Assembly: GCF_001305575.3 (NCBI RefSeq)
Contig: NZ_CP012373.2
Location: 1,488,001-1,552,000 of the forward strand
DNA length: 64,000 nt
Direction of reading: 5' to 3'
Source: Beggiatoa leptomitoformis
GTDB taxonomy: Bacteria; Pseudomonadota; Gammaproteobacteria; Beggiatoales; Beggiatoaceae
Below, piece after piece: positions 37,865 through 46,175 of this stretch. Position numbers and translations under genes: made by a program. Numbering within the stretch: the stretch's first letter is position 1; each line of letters begins with the position of its first letter. The notes beneath the pieces were generated by a model that made no database searches, was not told the DNA's origin, and saw nothing but the letters and a program-made list of their open reading frames with translations.

Positions 37865-39019
37865 CTATAATGAATAATGTTCTAGCGCACCTAATAATCT
37901 GTCAACGTGTTCAATCTCATGTAAGGCTGAGAAGGTAATGCGTAATCGCGCTGTATTTTGTGGCACAGTGGGGGGACGAATAGCCGTCACAATAATACCT
38001 TGTTGTAATAGGGCTTGACTTAACATTAAGGCTTTCTCTGCTGAACCGAGTAAGATGCCTTGTATCGGTGTGTCTGAAACCAACAAAGGCAATGCCAGTT
38101 GTGTTGCACCTTGGCGAAAGTGTTTGATGAGAATTTGCAGTTTTTCCCGTCGCCATGTTTCAGTTTGTACCAAGCGTAAACTAGCGCGTAAGGTTTCTGC
38201 AATCGCCGCAGGTAAGGCGGTGGTATAAATATAGCTGCGAGCATATTGGATAAGATTTTCAATCAGTAATGTACTTCCTGCAACAAATGCCCCTGTGACA
38301 CCAAAAGCCTTCCCTAAGGTTCCCATGAGAATGGGAACGTCTGTAGCGGATAAGTGATAATGTTCGATAATTCCTCGTCCTGTCGCGCCTAAAACCCCTA
38401 AGCCATGTGCATCATCCACCATTACCCATGCTTGTTGTTGTTTTGCGAGGGTGACAATATCGGGTAAATTTGCAATATCTCCGTCCATACTAAACACGCC
38501 ATCAGTAACGATAAGTTTATGGTTTGCCGTTGATTGTGTGAGTAGTCGCGCAAGCATTTCCATGTCGTTATGGGTATAGCGATGGCTGTGCGCACGAGAT
38601 AATTGTACGGCATCAACTAAAGAGGCATGGTTAAGTTTATCTGAAAAGACAGCATCTTGACGTTCAACTAATGCGGTAACTGCGCCAATATTTGCCATGT
38701 AACCTGTGGAGAATAATAAGGCTCGTTCTCGCCCTGTAAAGCTTGCTAATTCTTCTTCTAGTGCGTGGTGAGCGCGTGCATGTCCATTAACAAGGTGTGA
38801 TGCGCCCGCCCCAACAGCATACGTTGTTGCTGCATGTTGTAGGGTATTAATCAAGATAGGGTGGCTGGCTAATCCTAAATAATCATTGCTACAGAATGCT
38901 AAATACGTTCGTCCTGCCATTTGTAAAACAGGCGTTTGCGCACCTTCGTGAATCAGACGTTGGCGATATAAATGAGCTTGTTGTCTTTGTTCAAGACGTT
39001 GTTTTAGAAAGTTTTGCAT
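37865..39019 (-). CDS. bioF: 8-amino-7-oxononanoate synthase
   Basis: PLP enzyme joining pimeloyl-ACP/CoA and L-alanine in biotin synthesis. It has 384 residues, usual. CSNDYLGLA at 43-51, the FSTGYMAN loop near 103, DDAHGLGVLG near 202 and the PLP lysine Lys237 in LGKAFG. The other bio genes are not in the window, so biotin genes are scattered. Divergent from aguA across 283 bases. Confidence 0.95.
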   Translation of the reverse strand: MQNFLKQRLEQRQQAHLYRQRLIHEGAQTPVLQMAGRTYLAFCSNDYLGLASHPILINTLQHAATTYAVGAGASHLVNGHARAHHALEEELASFTGRERALLFSTGYMANIGAVTALVERQDAVFSDKLNHASLVDAVQLSRAHSHRYTHNDMEMLARLLTQSTANHKLIVTDGVFSMDGDIANLPDIVTLAKQQQAWVMVDDAHGLGVLGATGRGIIEHYHLSATDVPILMGTLGKAFGVTGAFVAGSTLLIENLIQYARSYIYTTALPAAIAETLRASLRLVQTETWRREKLQILIKHFRQGATQLALPLLVSDTPIQGILLGSAEKALMLSQALLQQGIIVTAIRPPTVPQNTARLRITFSALHEIEHVDRLLGALEHYSL

Positions 39020-39302
39020 GATAATAACATTGATAACGGTGTGTAAACGATAATGTTATAGGCTAATTTTATCTTGTTTGTTTACTTGAGAATTCGCTAA
39101 ATTTAAACGTGAAAAACGCTGGCTTTTCTACTTAATAGAAAGATTAAGAGAAATTTTTTTATTTTCAACAATGATATACAAGTATGTGAATCAAGATTAT
39201 GGGAAAACATTTCTTCTGTTTGGATACATGCGCCTTGTCAGTTGAAATTCACATAAGTATGTCATAATTTCTCCCTTTCAGGCTTATTTCAGAGGAGTCA
39301 GC

Positions 39303-40316
39303 ATGACCACCCCAAAAAAAGAAGGTTTTTTCATGCCCGCAGAATGGCATCCGCACAGCCGTTGTTGGATGGCATATCCTTATCGCGCTAGTGTGTGGGA
39401 AGATTTTGCTATTGCACGACAAGCTTATGCTCAAATTGCCCAAGCAATTGCTCGTTTTGAACCTGTTACTATGTTGACTCCTCCAGAATTATTGGCTGAG
39501 GCGCGTCAAGTGTGTGGTGCAAATGTTGATGTTGAACCCATGCTATTAGACGATTCATGGACACGTGACATGGCACCCACATTTGTTATTCATCCTGATG
39601 GTAGCGTGGCAGGGGTTGATTGGGAGTTTAACGCATGGGGTGGAAAACATCTGCCGTGTGATAGGGATGCTTTGGTTGCAGAGACATTATTAGCCCAATC
39701 AAATATTCGTCGTTTTGCAGCCCCGTTTATTTTAGAAGGCGGTTCTATTCATGTGGATGGTGAAGGGACGGTTTTAACAACGGAAGAATGTTTATTAAAT
39801 CCTAATCGTAATCCTCAATTAAGCAAGGCAGAAATTGAGTCGTTATTGTGTGATTATTTGGGTGTAACCAAAGTTATTTGGTTAGAAAAAGGCTTGAAAG
39901 ATGATGAAACAGATGGGCATATTGATGAAATCGCCTGCTTTGTGCGTCCCGGTGTTGTTTTAGCGATTACGACTAATGACCCCAATGATGAAAATTATGC
40001 CATTTTACAGGCGAATTTGCGTAAATTACGCAGTGAAACAGATGCGCAGGGTCGTCCCTTAGAAGTTATAGAGATTGAACAACCGAGTCCTCAATATTAC
40101 AAGGGAATTCGCTTAACCTTGTCATACATCAATTTTTATATTGCTAATGGCGGTATTGTGATGGCGGCATTTAATGACGCAAAATATGACGCGCTCGCCT
40201 TTGATGTTATTAGTAAAGCCTTTCCGATGCATCAAGTTGTACAAGTACCCGCCTTAGAAATTTTTAAAGGTGGCGGTGGAATTCACTGCATTACACAACA
40301 ACAACCAAAACCCTAG
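39303..40316 (+). CDS. aguA: Agmatine deiminase
   Basis: Hydrolyses agmatine to N-carbamoylputrescine and ammonia, a route to putrescine. It has 337 residues, family length. Guanidine-modifying fold with DSWTRDMAP near 80, GGSIHVDGEGT near 149, the acid pair DDETDGHIDE near 200, and the catalytic Cys329 in GGGGIHC. AGAGGAG precedes the ATG closely. Its usual partner N-carbamoylputrescine amidase (aguB) does not follow, though it may lie elsewhere. Confidence 0.95.
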   Translation: MTTPKKEGFFMPAEWHPHSRCWMAYPYRASVWEDFAIARQAYAQIAQAIARFEPVTMLTPPELLAEARQVCGANVDVEPMLLDDSWTRDMAPTFVIHPDGSVAGVDWEFNAWGGKHLPCDRDALVAETLLAQSNIRRFAAPFILEGGSIHVDGEGTVLTTEECLLNPNRNPQLSKAEIESLLCDYLGVTKVIWLEKGLKDDETDGHIDEIACFVRPGVVLAITTNDPNDENYAILQANLRKLRSETDAQGRPLEVIEIEQPSPQYYKGIRLTLSYINFYIANGGIVMAAFNDAKYDALAFDVISKAFPMHQVVQVPALEIFKGGGGIHCITQQQPKP

Positions 40317-40331
40317 TTTATTATCGTGGAA

Positions 40332-40374
40332 AACCACACGGATACTACCGCCTTAAACGGTGTTATCCGTGGTT
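40332..40374. repeat. GGATAACACCGCTT palindrome, copy B
   Basis: AACCACACGGATACTACCG pairs with CGGTGTTATCCGTGGTT allowing a 2-base bulge and mismatches; loop CCTTAAA. It lies 16 bases past the aguA stop and the convergent coiled-coil gene ends nearby, so it may end transcripts from both sides. Confidence 0.65.
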
Positions 40375-40432
40375 ACTCTTTGCCTAATGCAAAAAATGGA
40401 GTGGCAGGAACACTAAAATGGACGGAAATTTG

Positions 40433-41026
40433 TCACTGCGAAAAGGGGAAAAATTGCATCGGGCTGGACATGCGATGGATGTTATATCCCATTAAACTTA
40501 GTTGTCGATTCACTAGCGAAAATTGTTCACTCATATTATTCATATTCGTGTTAATCGTTTGCATACTGTGATTCATTTCACCAATGTTTACCGTCATATT
40601 TGCAATATTGGTATTCATCTGGTCAATATTCGCGCTCATCCCCTGCATTGCCAAATTCATATTACCCATAGACGCACTCATTGCAGGCATTAAGGCGATG
40701 CTTTTATCCATTTCCTGCATTGTTATTTGCATCGTATTAATACTTTTAACCATCTCATTCATACTCGTCGCCATGACAATCATGCGCTGGGTAATATCAT
40801 TCATATTAGTTGTTAAGGTATAAAGCAACGCAATCAATGCAAGTGATAACAAGCTCATTCCTATCATACTAAAACGGATAATTTGCGTTGTCCGTCTGCC
40901 AATGCGAATACTCAACTGCTCACGCATCTGCATTGCATCATTAAACTCTTTCATCGCCGCCCGAAATTCATGCGATGTTTTTTCCATATATTCGGCCAAC
41001 TGCATTGTTTCGTTATTATCTACCAT
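40433..41026 (-). CDS. Membrane protein with methionine-rich heptad coiled coil
   Basis: 197 residues from the ATG at 41026, preceded by AGGTGAG; a GTG at 41035 overlaps that ribosome site and is rejected. Function unknown. N-terminal amphipathic helix to about 45, a single membrane helix about 53-72, then a 90-residue stretch in which methionines fall with 3-4-7 spacing (M-N-D-I-T-Q-R-M, M-A-T-S-M-N-E-M), the pattern of a and d positions in a coiled coil. The register shifts once at MPAM. 31 of 197 residues are Met and Asn is also frequent. Such proteins are sometimes misannotated as translation initiation factor; nothing here supports that. Confidence 0.75.
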   Translation of the reverse strand: MVDNNETMQLAEYMEKTSHEFRAAMKEFNDAMQMREQLSIRIGRRTTQIIRFSMIGMSLLSLALIALLYTLTTNMNDITQRMIVMATSMNEMVKSINTMQITMQEMDKSIALMPAMSASMGNMNLAMQGMSANIDQMNTNIANMTVNIGEMNHSMQTINTNMNNMSEQFSLVNRQLSLMGYNIHRMSSPMQFFPFSQ

Positions 41027-41191
41027 TATTCTCACCTAATTTAACAAATAGTTATGTTAAGACCTAAATACAGCATTACTGTTCTGTTTGAACAGACAGC
41101 ATACTATATTAGTATATTAACGAATAATGAAATATATAAGTAGCTACTCAGAATTAAGATACTTAGAAAATAACGCTTTTAAAACAAATTA

Positions 41192-41896
41192 TTATTGCTG
41201 GCGTAATTCTAAAAAACTGCCTGCATGTTCTAACTTTAATTTATTAAGAAAATTAGTTCCTAATAAAACATCCACAGGATATTTTCCTTCAATGACACTG
41301 GCTTGTAGATTTTCTACTACAATACCACCTAATTGTACCCTTTTTAACTCAATGGGATAAGAGCGAACTACTCCCGACGCGGTGGTTGCAGAAGAGGGTT
41401 CTACGGCTGGATCAAGATACTTCAATCCTAAACGTTGTGCTAATACAGAATTGATTGCTATCGTATTTGCCCCCGTATCAATTAAAAAATTGACCGTGAT
41501 ACCGTTGATTTGCCCAATGGTTTTATACATCCCCTGTGAATCTGGTGGAATACGGACAATTTGCTCAGTCGCTGCGACAGATTCAACAACCGCAAACATA
41601 TATCCACCCACGCCATACGCGGCTTGTTGTCCGTTCACTTCCAATATTGCTTGTTCACTATCGGCACTGATTAACGTCACCCCTTCAGGACTGGTTTGTC
41701 CTACCTTTAATGAACGCTGTTGTCCTGCAATAAACAAAATAGCCTTATTCGGCATTAAACCAATAACACTAATTGCCAGTGGTGGTGCAGAAGATGTAGC
41801 CAATGTATCCGCTGATTCAGCAACACACGGTTGAATACTATGACTGAATACAAACAGGCAAAAAATATAATAACTATATTTCATTGTGTTACTCAC
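41192..41896 (-). CDS. Periplasmic retropepsin-like aspartic protease
   Basis: 234 residues with an N-terminal hydrophobic segment (about 9-23) and Cys24, so secreted or a lipoprotein-like anchor. A domain at about 40-105 has an SH3-like look; the C-terminal part (about 122-234) is a single-lobe aspartic protease of the TIGR02281 type with catalytic Asp140 in FLIDTGANTIAI and the second hydrophobic-hydrophobic-Gly near LLGTNFLNKL. Like retroviral proteases it would need to dimerise. The substrate is unknown. The methionine-rich protein lies downstream on the same strand after 165 bases. Confidence 0.85.
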   Translation of the reverse strand: MSNTMKYSYYIFCLFVFSHSIQPCVAESADTLATSSAPPLAISVIGLMPNKAILFIAGQQRSLKVGQTSPEGVTLISADSEQAILEVNGQQAAYGVGGYMFAVVESVAATEQIVRIPPDSQGMYKTIGQINGITVNFLIDTGANTIAINSVLAQRLGLKYLDPAVEPSSATTASGVVRSYPIELKRVQLGGIVVENLQASVIEGKYPVDVLLGTNFLNKLKLEHAGSFLELRQQ

Positions 41897-41912
41897 ATAA
41901 AATTGAAGCTTT

Positions 41913-43361
41913 CTAAAAGCGTTCTAGTTCAGGGAAAGGCAACTCCCCATGATGCACATGCAACTTACCAAACTCCGCACAACGATGTAATGTAGGAATT
42001 GCTTTATCAGGGTTTAACAATCCATCAGGGTCAAAGGCTTTTTTTAACGCATGAAATTGTGTTAATTCCAATGAATTAAACTGCACACACATCTGATTTA
42101 TTTTCTCCATCCCTACCCCATGTTCCCCTGTAATCGTCCCACCAACAGCGACACACAACTCCAAAATTTCCCCGCCTAACGCTTCCGCCTTCTCCAACTG
42201 CCCTGCTTTATTAGCATCAAATAAAATCAACGGATGTAAATTGCCATCACCCGCATGAAAGACATTTGCAACCACCAAACCATACTGCTGACTTAATTCA
42301 GCAATTCGTCCCAACACGGTTGCCAAATGCTTGCGGGGAATAGTACCGTCCATACAATAATAATCAGGTGAAATCCGTCCTACCGCAGGAAATGCCGCTT
42401 TTCGTCCTGCCCAAAATTGCAACCGTTGCTGCTCATCCACTGCCTGACGAATTTCTGTGGCCCCTGCCTGCCTTAAAATCTGATTAACCTGTCCAATTTG
42501 GTGTTCTACCTCTTCAGCATTCCCATCCAATTCACACAGTAAAATCGTTGCTGCTTCTACGGGATAACCTGCCTTCACAAAATCCTCTGCCGCTCGAATT
42601 GCCGCGTTATCCATCATCTCAAGACCTGCAGGAATAATTCCCTGTGCAATAATCTCCGCAACAGCACTACCTGCTTTAATCACATCATCAAACGCCGCCA
42701 TTAATACCTGTGCTTGTTCAGGTTTTGGCAATAAACGCACTGTCACTTCAACCACCACGCCAAGCAATCCCTCAGACCCCGTGATTAAAGCAAGTAAATC
42801 ATAACCTGCACTATCATATGCGGCACTGCCGATGGTGAGTAACTCCCCTGCCATCGTAAACATTTTAACTTCAAGAATATTATGTACCGTAAGCCCATAT
42901 TTTAAACAATGCACCCCGCCCGAGTTTTCCGCGACATTTCCACCAATCGTGCAGGCAACCTGCGAAGATGGGTCGGGGGCGTAATACAAACCAAATGGCG
43001 CAACGGCTTGCGAAATTGCTAAATTTCGCACCCCTGTTTCTACCCGTGCAGTGCGGCTTTTTGGGTCTATGGCCAAAATGCGTTTAAATTTTGCCAAACT
43101 CAACAGCACACCCGCCTTATGTGGCAACGCGCCACCCGATAAACCCGTGCCTGCACCACGCGCCACAACAGGAATTTTATGTTGATAACAAAACTTTAAA
43201 ACTTGTTGCACCTCATCCAGCGTGTTAGGCAACACGACAGCAGCGGGCCGTTCTCGATACGCGCTCAAACCATCACATTCATAAGGACGCACCGCTTCAT
43301 CAGTAAGCAATACAGAATCTTTAGGGAGAAATTGGGTTAATTGCTGGAGTAACGCTATCAT
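41913..43361 (-). CDS. glcD: Glycolate oxidase FAD subunit GlcD-like
   Basis: 482 residues. FAD-binding type 4 (VAO) flavoprotein with PVVARGAGTGLSGGALP near 65-81, SSQVACTIGGNVAENSGG near 135, and C-terminal FAD-oxidase domain with NVFHAGDGNLHP near 365 and TGEHGVGMEK near 415. GlcD oxidises glycolate (or a related 2-hydroxyacid such as D-lactate) with GlcE and GlcF; neither adjoins it here, so it could act with subunits encoded elsewhere. Confidence 0.9.
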   Translation of the reverse strand: MIALLQQLTQFLPKDSVLLTDEAVRPYECDGLSAYRERPAAVVLPNTLDEVQQVLKFCYQHKIPVVARGAGTGLSGGALPHKAGVLLSLAKFKRILAIDPKSRTARVETGVRNLAISQAVAPFGLYYAPDPSSQVACTIGGNVAENSGGVHCLKYGLTVHNILEVKMFTMAGELLTIGSAAYDSAGYDLLALITGSEGLLGVVVEVTVRLLPKPEQAQVLMAAFDDVIKAGSAVAEIIAQGIIPAGLEMMDNAAIRAAEDFVKAGYPVEAATILLCELDGNAEEVEHQIGQVNQILRQAGATEIRQAVDEQQRLQFWAGRKAAFPAVGRISPDYYCMDGTIPRKHLATVLGRIAELSQQYGLVVANVFHAGDGNLHPLILFDANKAGQLEKAEALGGEILELCVAVGGTITGEHGVGMEKINQMCVQFNSLELTQFHALKKAFDPDGLLNPDKAIPTLHRCAEFGKLHVHHGELPFPELERF

Positions 43362-43475
43362 GAGAAAGCTCTTTAAGGGTGGAAAGAGGGGATTTTTTAA
43401 CAGGCTATTATTATTGATAGAATTAAGTAGCGGTAAATAGAAGATTAACTATATCTATCGTTTGATTAAATGACC

Positions 43476-43542
43476 ATCCGAATCAGAATTTCCAGAATTA
43501 TCATGGTTTATTTTACGCAACACTAAAAAACCTGATTTGGAT
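43476..43542. repeat. 67-bp palindromic element
   Basis: ATCCGAATCAG (43476-43486) is inverted as CTGATTTGGAT (43532-43542) with one mismatch. Next to the left arm is AATTTCCAGAATT, as in the other members of this repeat family. Lies between glcD and a small gene. Confidence 0.6.
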
Positions 43543-43594
43543 AATGCTTGTATTCAACACCATTCAATTGCGCTATACGCGGCCATTTTTACGA

Positions 43595-43786
43595 TTAATA
43601 CTTGGTCAATCGCCGCTGATTAATTGCCGACCAGCAAGTTACAATAGCTTGTTTAGGCGTTAATTTATTTTCATATTGAGGACGAAAGAGCGTTTCTATT
43701 TGTTGTGCATTCATTGCGATATTTTCGCGCTCTAAATACGTACAAATCTCATCAATCCAGCGCAGATAAGTATATTGTGGGTTCAT
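43595..43786 (-). CDS. Small protein of unknown function
   Basis: 63 residues, start ATG at 43786. No recognised family. Rich in aromatics and charge, predicted helical (YLRWIDEICTYLERENIAM, then LTPKQAIVTCWSAINQRR), no membrane segment. The ribosome site is weak. Composition looks like a real protein rather than a shadow frame, and no gene overlaps it. Confidence 0.5.
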   Translation of the reverse strand: MNPQYTYLRWIDEICTYLERENIAMNAQQIETLFRPQYENKLTPKQAIVTCWSAINQRRLTKY

Positions 43787-44149
43787 AAAAATTTACCATT
43801 GAATTTAATTTGTTTCCTACCACTTTAAACACTCACCAATACTTGTAGTGTATAAAAACCTGTCAGGTTATTTAACTTATGCCGAGTAACAAAGCGTATA
43901 TTACCGACGAGTCATACGAGAATGCTCTCATTTTAGCAGTTCTTTTTTGATAAAATGCGCGGCTATTAAAAAGTTTGTAATGGTACTAATAGCGCATTTG
44001 GACTATTTCTTGCCTTTCGTTACAACTAATTCTCATAGAAGAATAGTCATATTCACATCCCATAATATGCAACTTCCATTTTTTAGCCTAAAGTCTGGTT
44101 GATTACAATAAGGTTCTTTCGATTACCACTGTCCTGAAAGGGGATAATT
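43787..44149. other. 363-base gap upstream of dedA
   Basis: A perfect 13-base palindrome AACCTGTCAGGTT lies at 43857-43869, possibly an operator or a remnant of a repeat; AACCTGTCAG recurs in the terminator at 57211-57244. The rest is AT-rich, with GGGGAT as the ribosome site just before the TTG of dedA. I see no gene or structured RNA here. Confidence 0.35.
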
Positions 44150-44770
44150 TTGGATTTAGAACATCTGATTATAGAGTATGGCTATCTTGCCATTTTTATT
44201 GGTACTTTTTTGGAAGGAGAAACAATAGTTGTTTTAGGTGGAATTGCCGCTCACATGGGGTTATTAGATTTACCTTTCGTCGCACTAACCGCTTTTTTAG
44301 GGTCTTTCATGGGAGACCAATTATTTTTTCAAATTGGTCGTATTGGCGGTAAACATCTGTTAGCAACCCGCCCCGTATGGCAAGAACGAATTGATTATAT
44401 TGATGAACTTTTGCATCATTATCGTTCATGGTTGATTTTAACCTTTCGTTTTTATTATGGCTTACGCAATATTATTCCATTTGCGTTAGGCACGATGACT
44501 GTATCGTTTAAGCAATTCTTTACGCTAAACTTTATCGGCGCAATCATCTGGGCAATTATTTTAAGCTCACTGGGTTATTTATTTGGTCAGGCATTTGAAG
44601 TATTTTTAGAAAAATATCAATTACCTGCCATTATGATTATCGTTCTTGTTTTGGCGTTTATCTTATACATCATTAAACGACAGACTAAAAAGAAAATTAT
44701 CCATAAAATTGAAATGGAACATCATCATACAGACCACCACGATAACACAGACGACAACAAACCTCACTAA
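44150..44770 (+). CDS. DedA family membrane protein
   Basis: 206 residues, start TTG at 44150 after AAAGGGGAT. Typical DedA pattern: FLEGETIVVLGG at the first re-entrant loop, FLGSFMGDQLFFQIGR, RFYYGLRNIIPFALG, then C-terminal membrane helices and a His/Asp-rich cytoplasmic tail (EMEHHHTDHHDNTDD). Family members flip undecaprenyl phosphate or phosphatidylethanolamine and support envelope integrity. The His-rich tail could bind metal (inference). cbbQ follows after 2 bases. Confidence 0.92.
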   Translation: MDLEHLIIEYGYLAIFIGTFLEGETIVVLGGIAAHMGLLDLPFVALTAFLGSFMGDQLFFQIGRIGGKHLLATRPVWQERIDYIDELLHHYRSWLILTFRFYYGLRNIIPFALGTMTVSFKQFFTLNFIGAIIWAIILSSLGYLFGQAFEVFLEKYQLPAIMIIVLVLAFILYIIKRQTKKKIIHKIEMEHHHTDHHDNTDDNKPH

Positions 44771-44772
44771 TT

Positions 44773-45588
44773 ATGACGCAAGCACGCGCTTTTAAACCTG
44801 AAGAATACTATATCGAACAAGAACCCTATTACGAACCGATAGGTAAAGAAATTGAATTGTTCGAGGCTGCCTATCAGCATCAATTACCAGTGTTATTAAA
44901 AGGGCCAACAGGTTGTGGTAAAACCCGCTTTATTGAATATATGGCGTGGCGACTAAAACGCCCATTAATTACCGTCTCCTGTCATGACGATTTAACTGCG
45001 TCGGATTTAGTCGGACGCTTTTTAATTCATGGGGGGAATACCGTATGGGTAGATGGTGCGTTAGCCCGTGCGGTTAGACATGGTGCAATTTGTTATTTAG
45101 ACGAAATTGTCGAGGCTCGCAAAGACACAACCGTAGTCATTCATCCCTTAGCCGATGATAGACGGGTGTTACCTATGGATAAATTAGGGGAACTATTAAC
45201 CTGCCCGCCTGAATTTTGTTTAGCCCTATCCTATAATCCCGGTTATCAAAGTGTTTTAAAAGAATTAAAACAAAGCACTCGACAACGGTTTGTTGCCTTA
45301 GAATTTGACTATCCTAATCCTGACGTAGAGCGGAAAATTCTGCTTGCTGAAACAGGTATTTCTGCAACAATTGCGGACAAATTAGTAAAATTTGCGCAAA
45401 TGACTAGAAATTTAAAAGGTAATGGATTGGATGAAGGCGCAAGCACCCGTTTACTAGTGCATTGCGCCATTTTGATTGTTGCAGGCATAGAACCAATGAT
45501 TGCCTGTCGTAGCGCGATAGCACAAGCATTAACAGATGATACAGAAATGTTAAAAGCCATTGTTGAATTAAGTAGCGCGTTATTTTAA
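44773..45588 (+). CDS. cbbQ: MoxR/CbbQ-type AAA+ ATPase
   Basis: 271 residues. CbbQ/NirQ/NorQ branch of MoxR ATPases: Walker A GPTGCGKT (44-51), SCHDDLTASDLVGR, Walker B ICYLDEI near 105-111, sensor SYNPGYQ near 155 and the C-terminal CbbQ domain. Such ATPases act with a VWA-domain partner (CbbO or NorD) to activate Rubisco or nitric oxide reductase. No VWA gene, Rubisco or Nor gene is in the window, so the client is unknown; symbol by similarity only. Confidence 0.85.
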   Translation: MTQARAFKPEEYYIEQEPYYEPIGKEIELFEAAYQHQLPVLLKGPTGCGKTRFIEYMAWRLKRPLITVSCHDDLTASDLVGRFLIHGGNTVWVDGALARAVRHGAICYLDEIVEARKDTTVVIHPLADDRRVLPMDKLGELLTCPPEFCLALSYNPGYQSVLKELKQSTRQRFVALEFDYPNPDVERKILLAETGISATIADKLVKFAQMTRNLKGNGLDEGASTRLLVHCAILIVAGIEPMIACRSAIAQALTDDTEMLKAIVELSSALF

Positions 45589-45761
45589 ATATATCAAAAA
45601 CCCTACTTAAATCTGGTAAATAGTCTGTTTTTCACTGGGTTTTTTGTAGGCATCATTCTCCATAATTAACAACCCCACGTTTTTGACTATTGCACTGACA
45701 ATAAGCCACAATAACCTCGATAAACAAGACCGTTCCCTGTTGCAATGAAAAGGATAATTTC

Positions 45762-46106
45762 ATGAAAATTACTCAGCTTTTAAAAGAATGGGAAGCGCAA
45801 GCCGCTGATGCAATGACCTTAAAGGAATATGTATTACGGTTGCCTTTGTATGATGCCGCTAGACTTTCTGCTTTAGCCGAAATGTTTCCCGGTCGCACAG
45901 AACAACAGATTATTACCGAATTATTAACCGTTGTCCTAGATGAGTTAGGCGAAGCAATGCCCTACATTCAAGGGACTAAAATCATTGGCGAAGACGAATG
46001 TGGCGACCCCATTTATGAGGACGCAGGCTTAACACCACGTTACAGTACGTTAACGCAAAAATTTTTGAAAATTCACGCGAAAGACCTTAAAGACAGCCAA
46101 GCCTAA
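45762..46106 (+). CDS. Conserved small protein of unknown role
   Basis: 114 residues with a good AAAGGATAA site. I recognise it as a short gammaproteobacterial family (helical N-terminal part with LPLYDAARLSALAEMFPGRTEQ, acidic middle GEDECGDPIYED) sometimes labelled type 1 pili tip component; I see no evidence for that role. No signal peptide or membrane segment. It lies between cbbQ and the ABC-F gene. Confidence 0.7.
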   Translation: MKITQLLKEWEAQAADAMTLKEYVLRLPLYDAARLSALAEMFPGRTEQQIITELLTVVLDELGEAMPYIQGTKIIGEDECGDPIYEDAGLTPRYSTLTQKFLKIHAKDLKDSQA

Positions 46107-46175
46107 GCCATCTCTGACAGACTTTCCCCTTCTTTTTGGGCAACCGTTTTGTTGCCCATCTGCTTATAATAAAAC

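Noticed and set aside
45596-45646. Terminator after cbbQ (AAAAACCC with GGGTTTTTT)
   Set aside because: The loop is about 34 bases with no internal stem, so the pairing is too weak to list.
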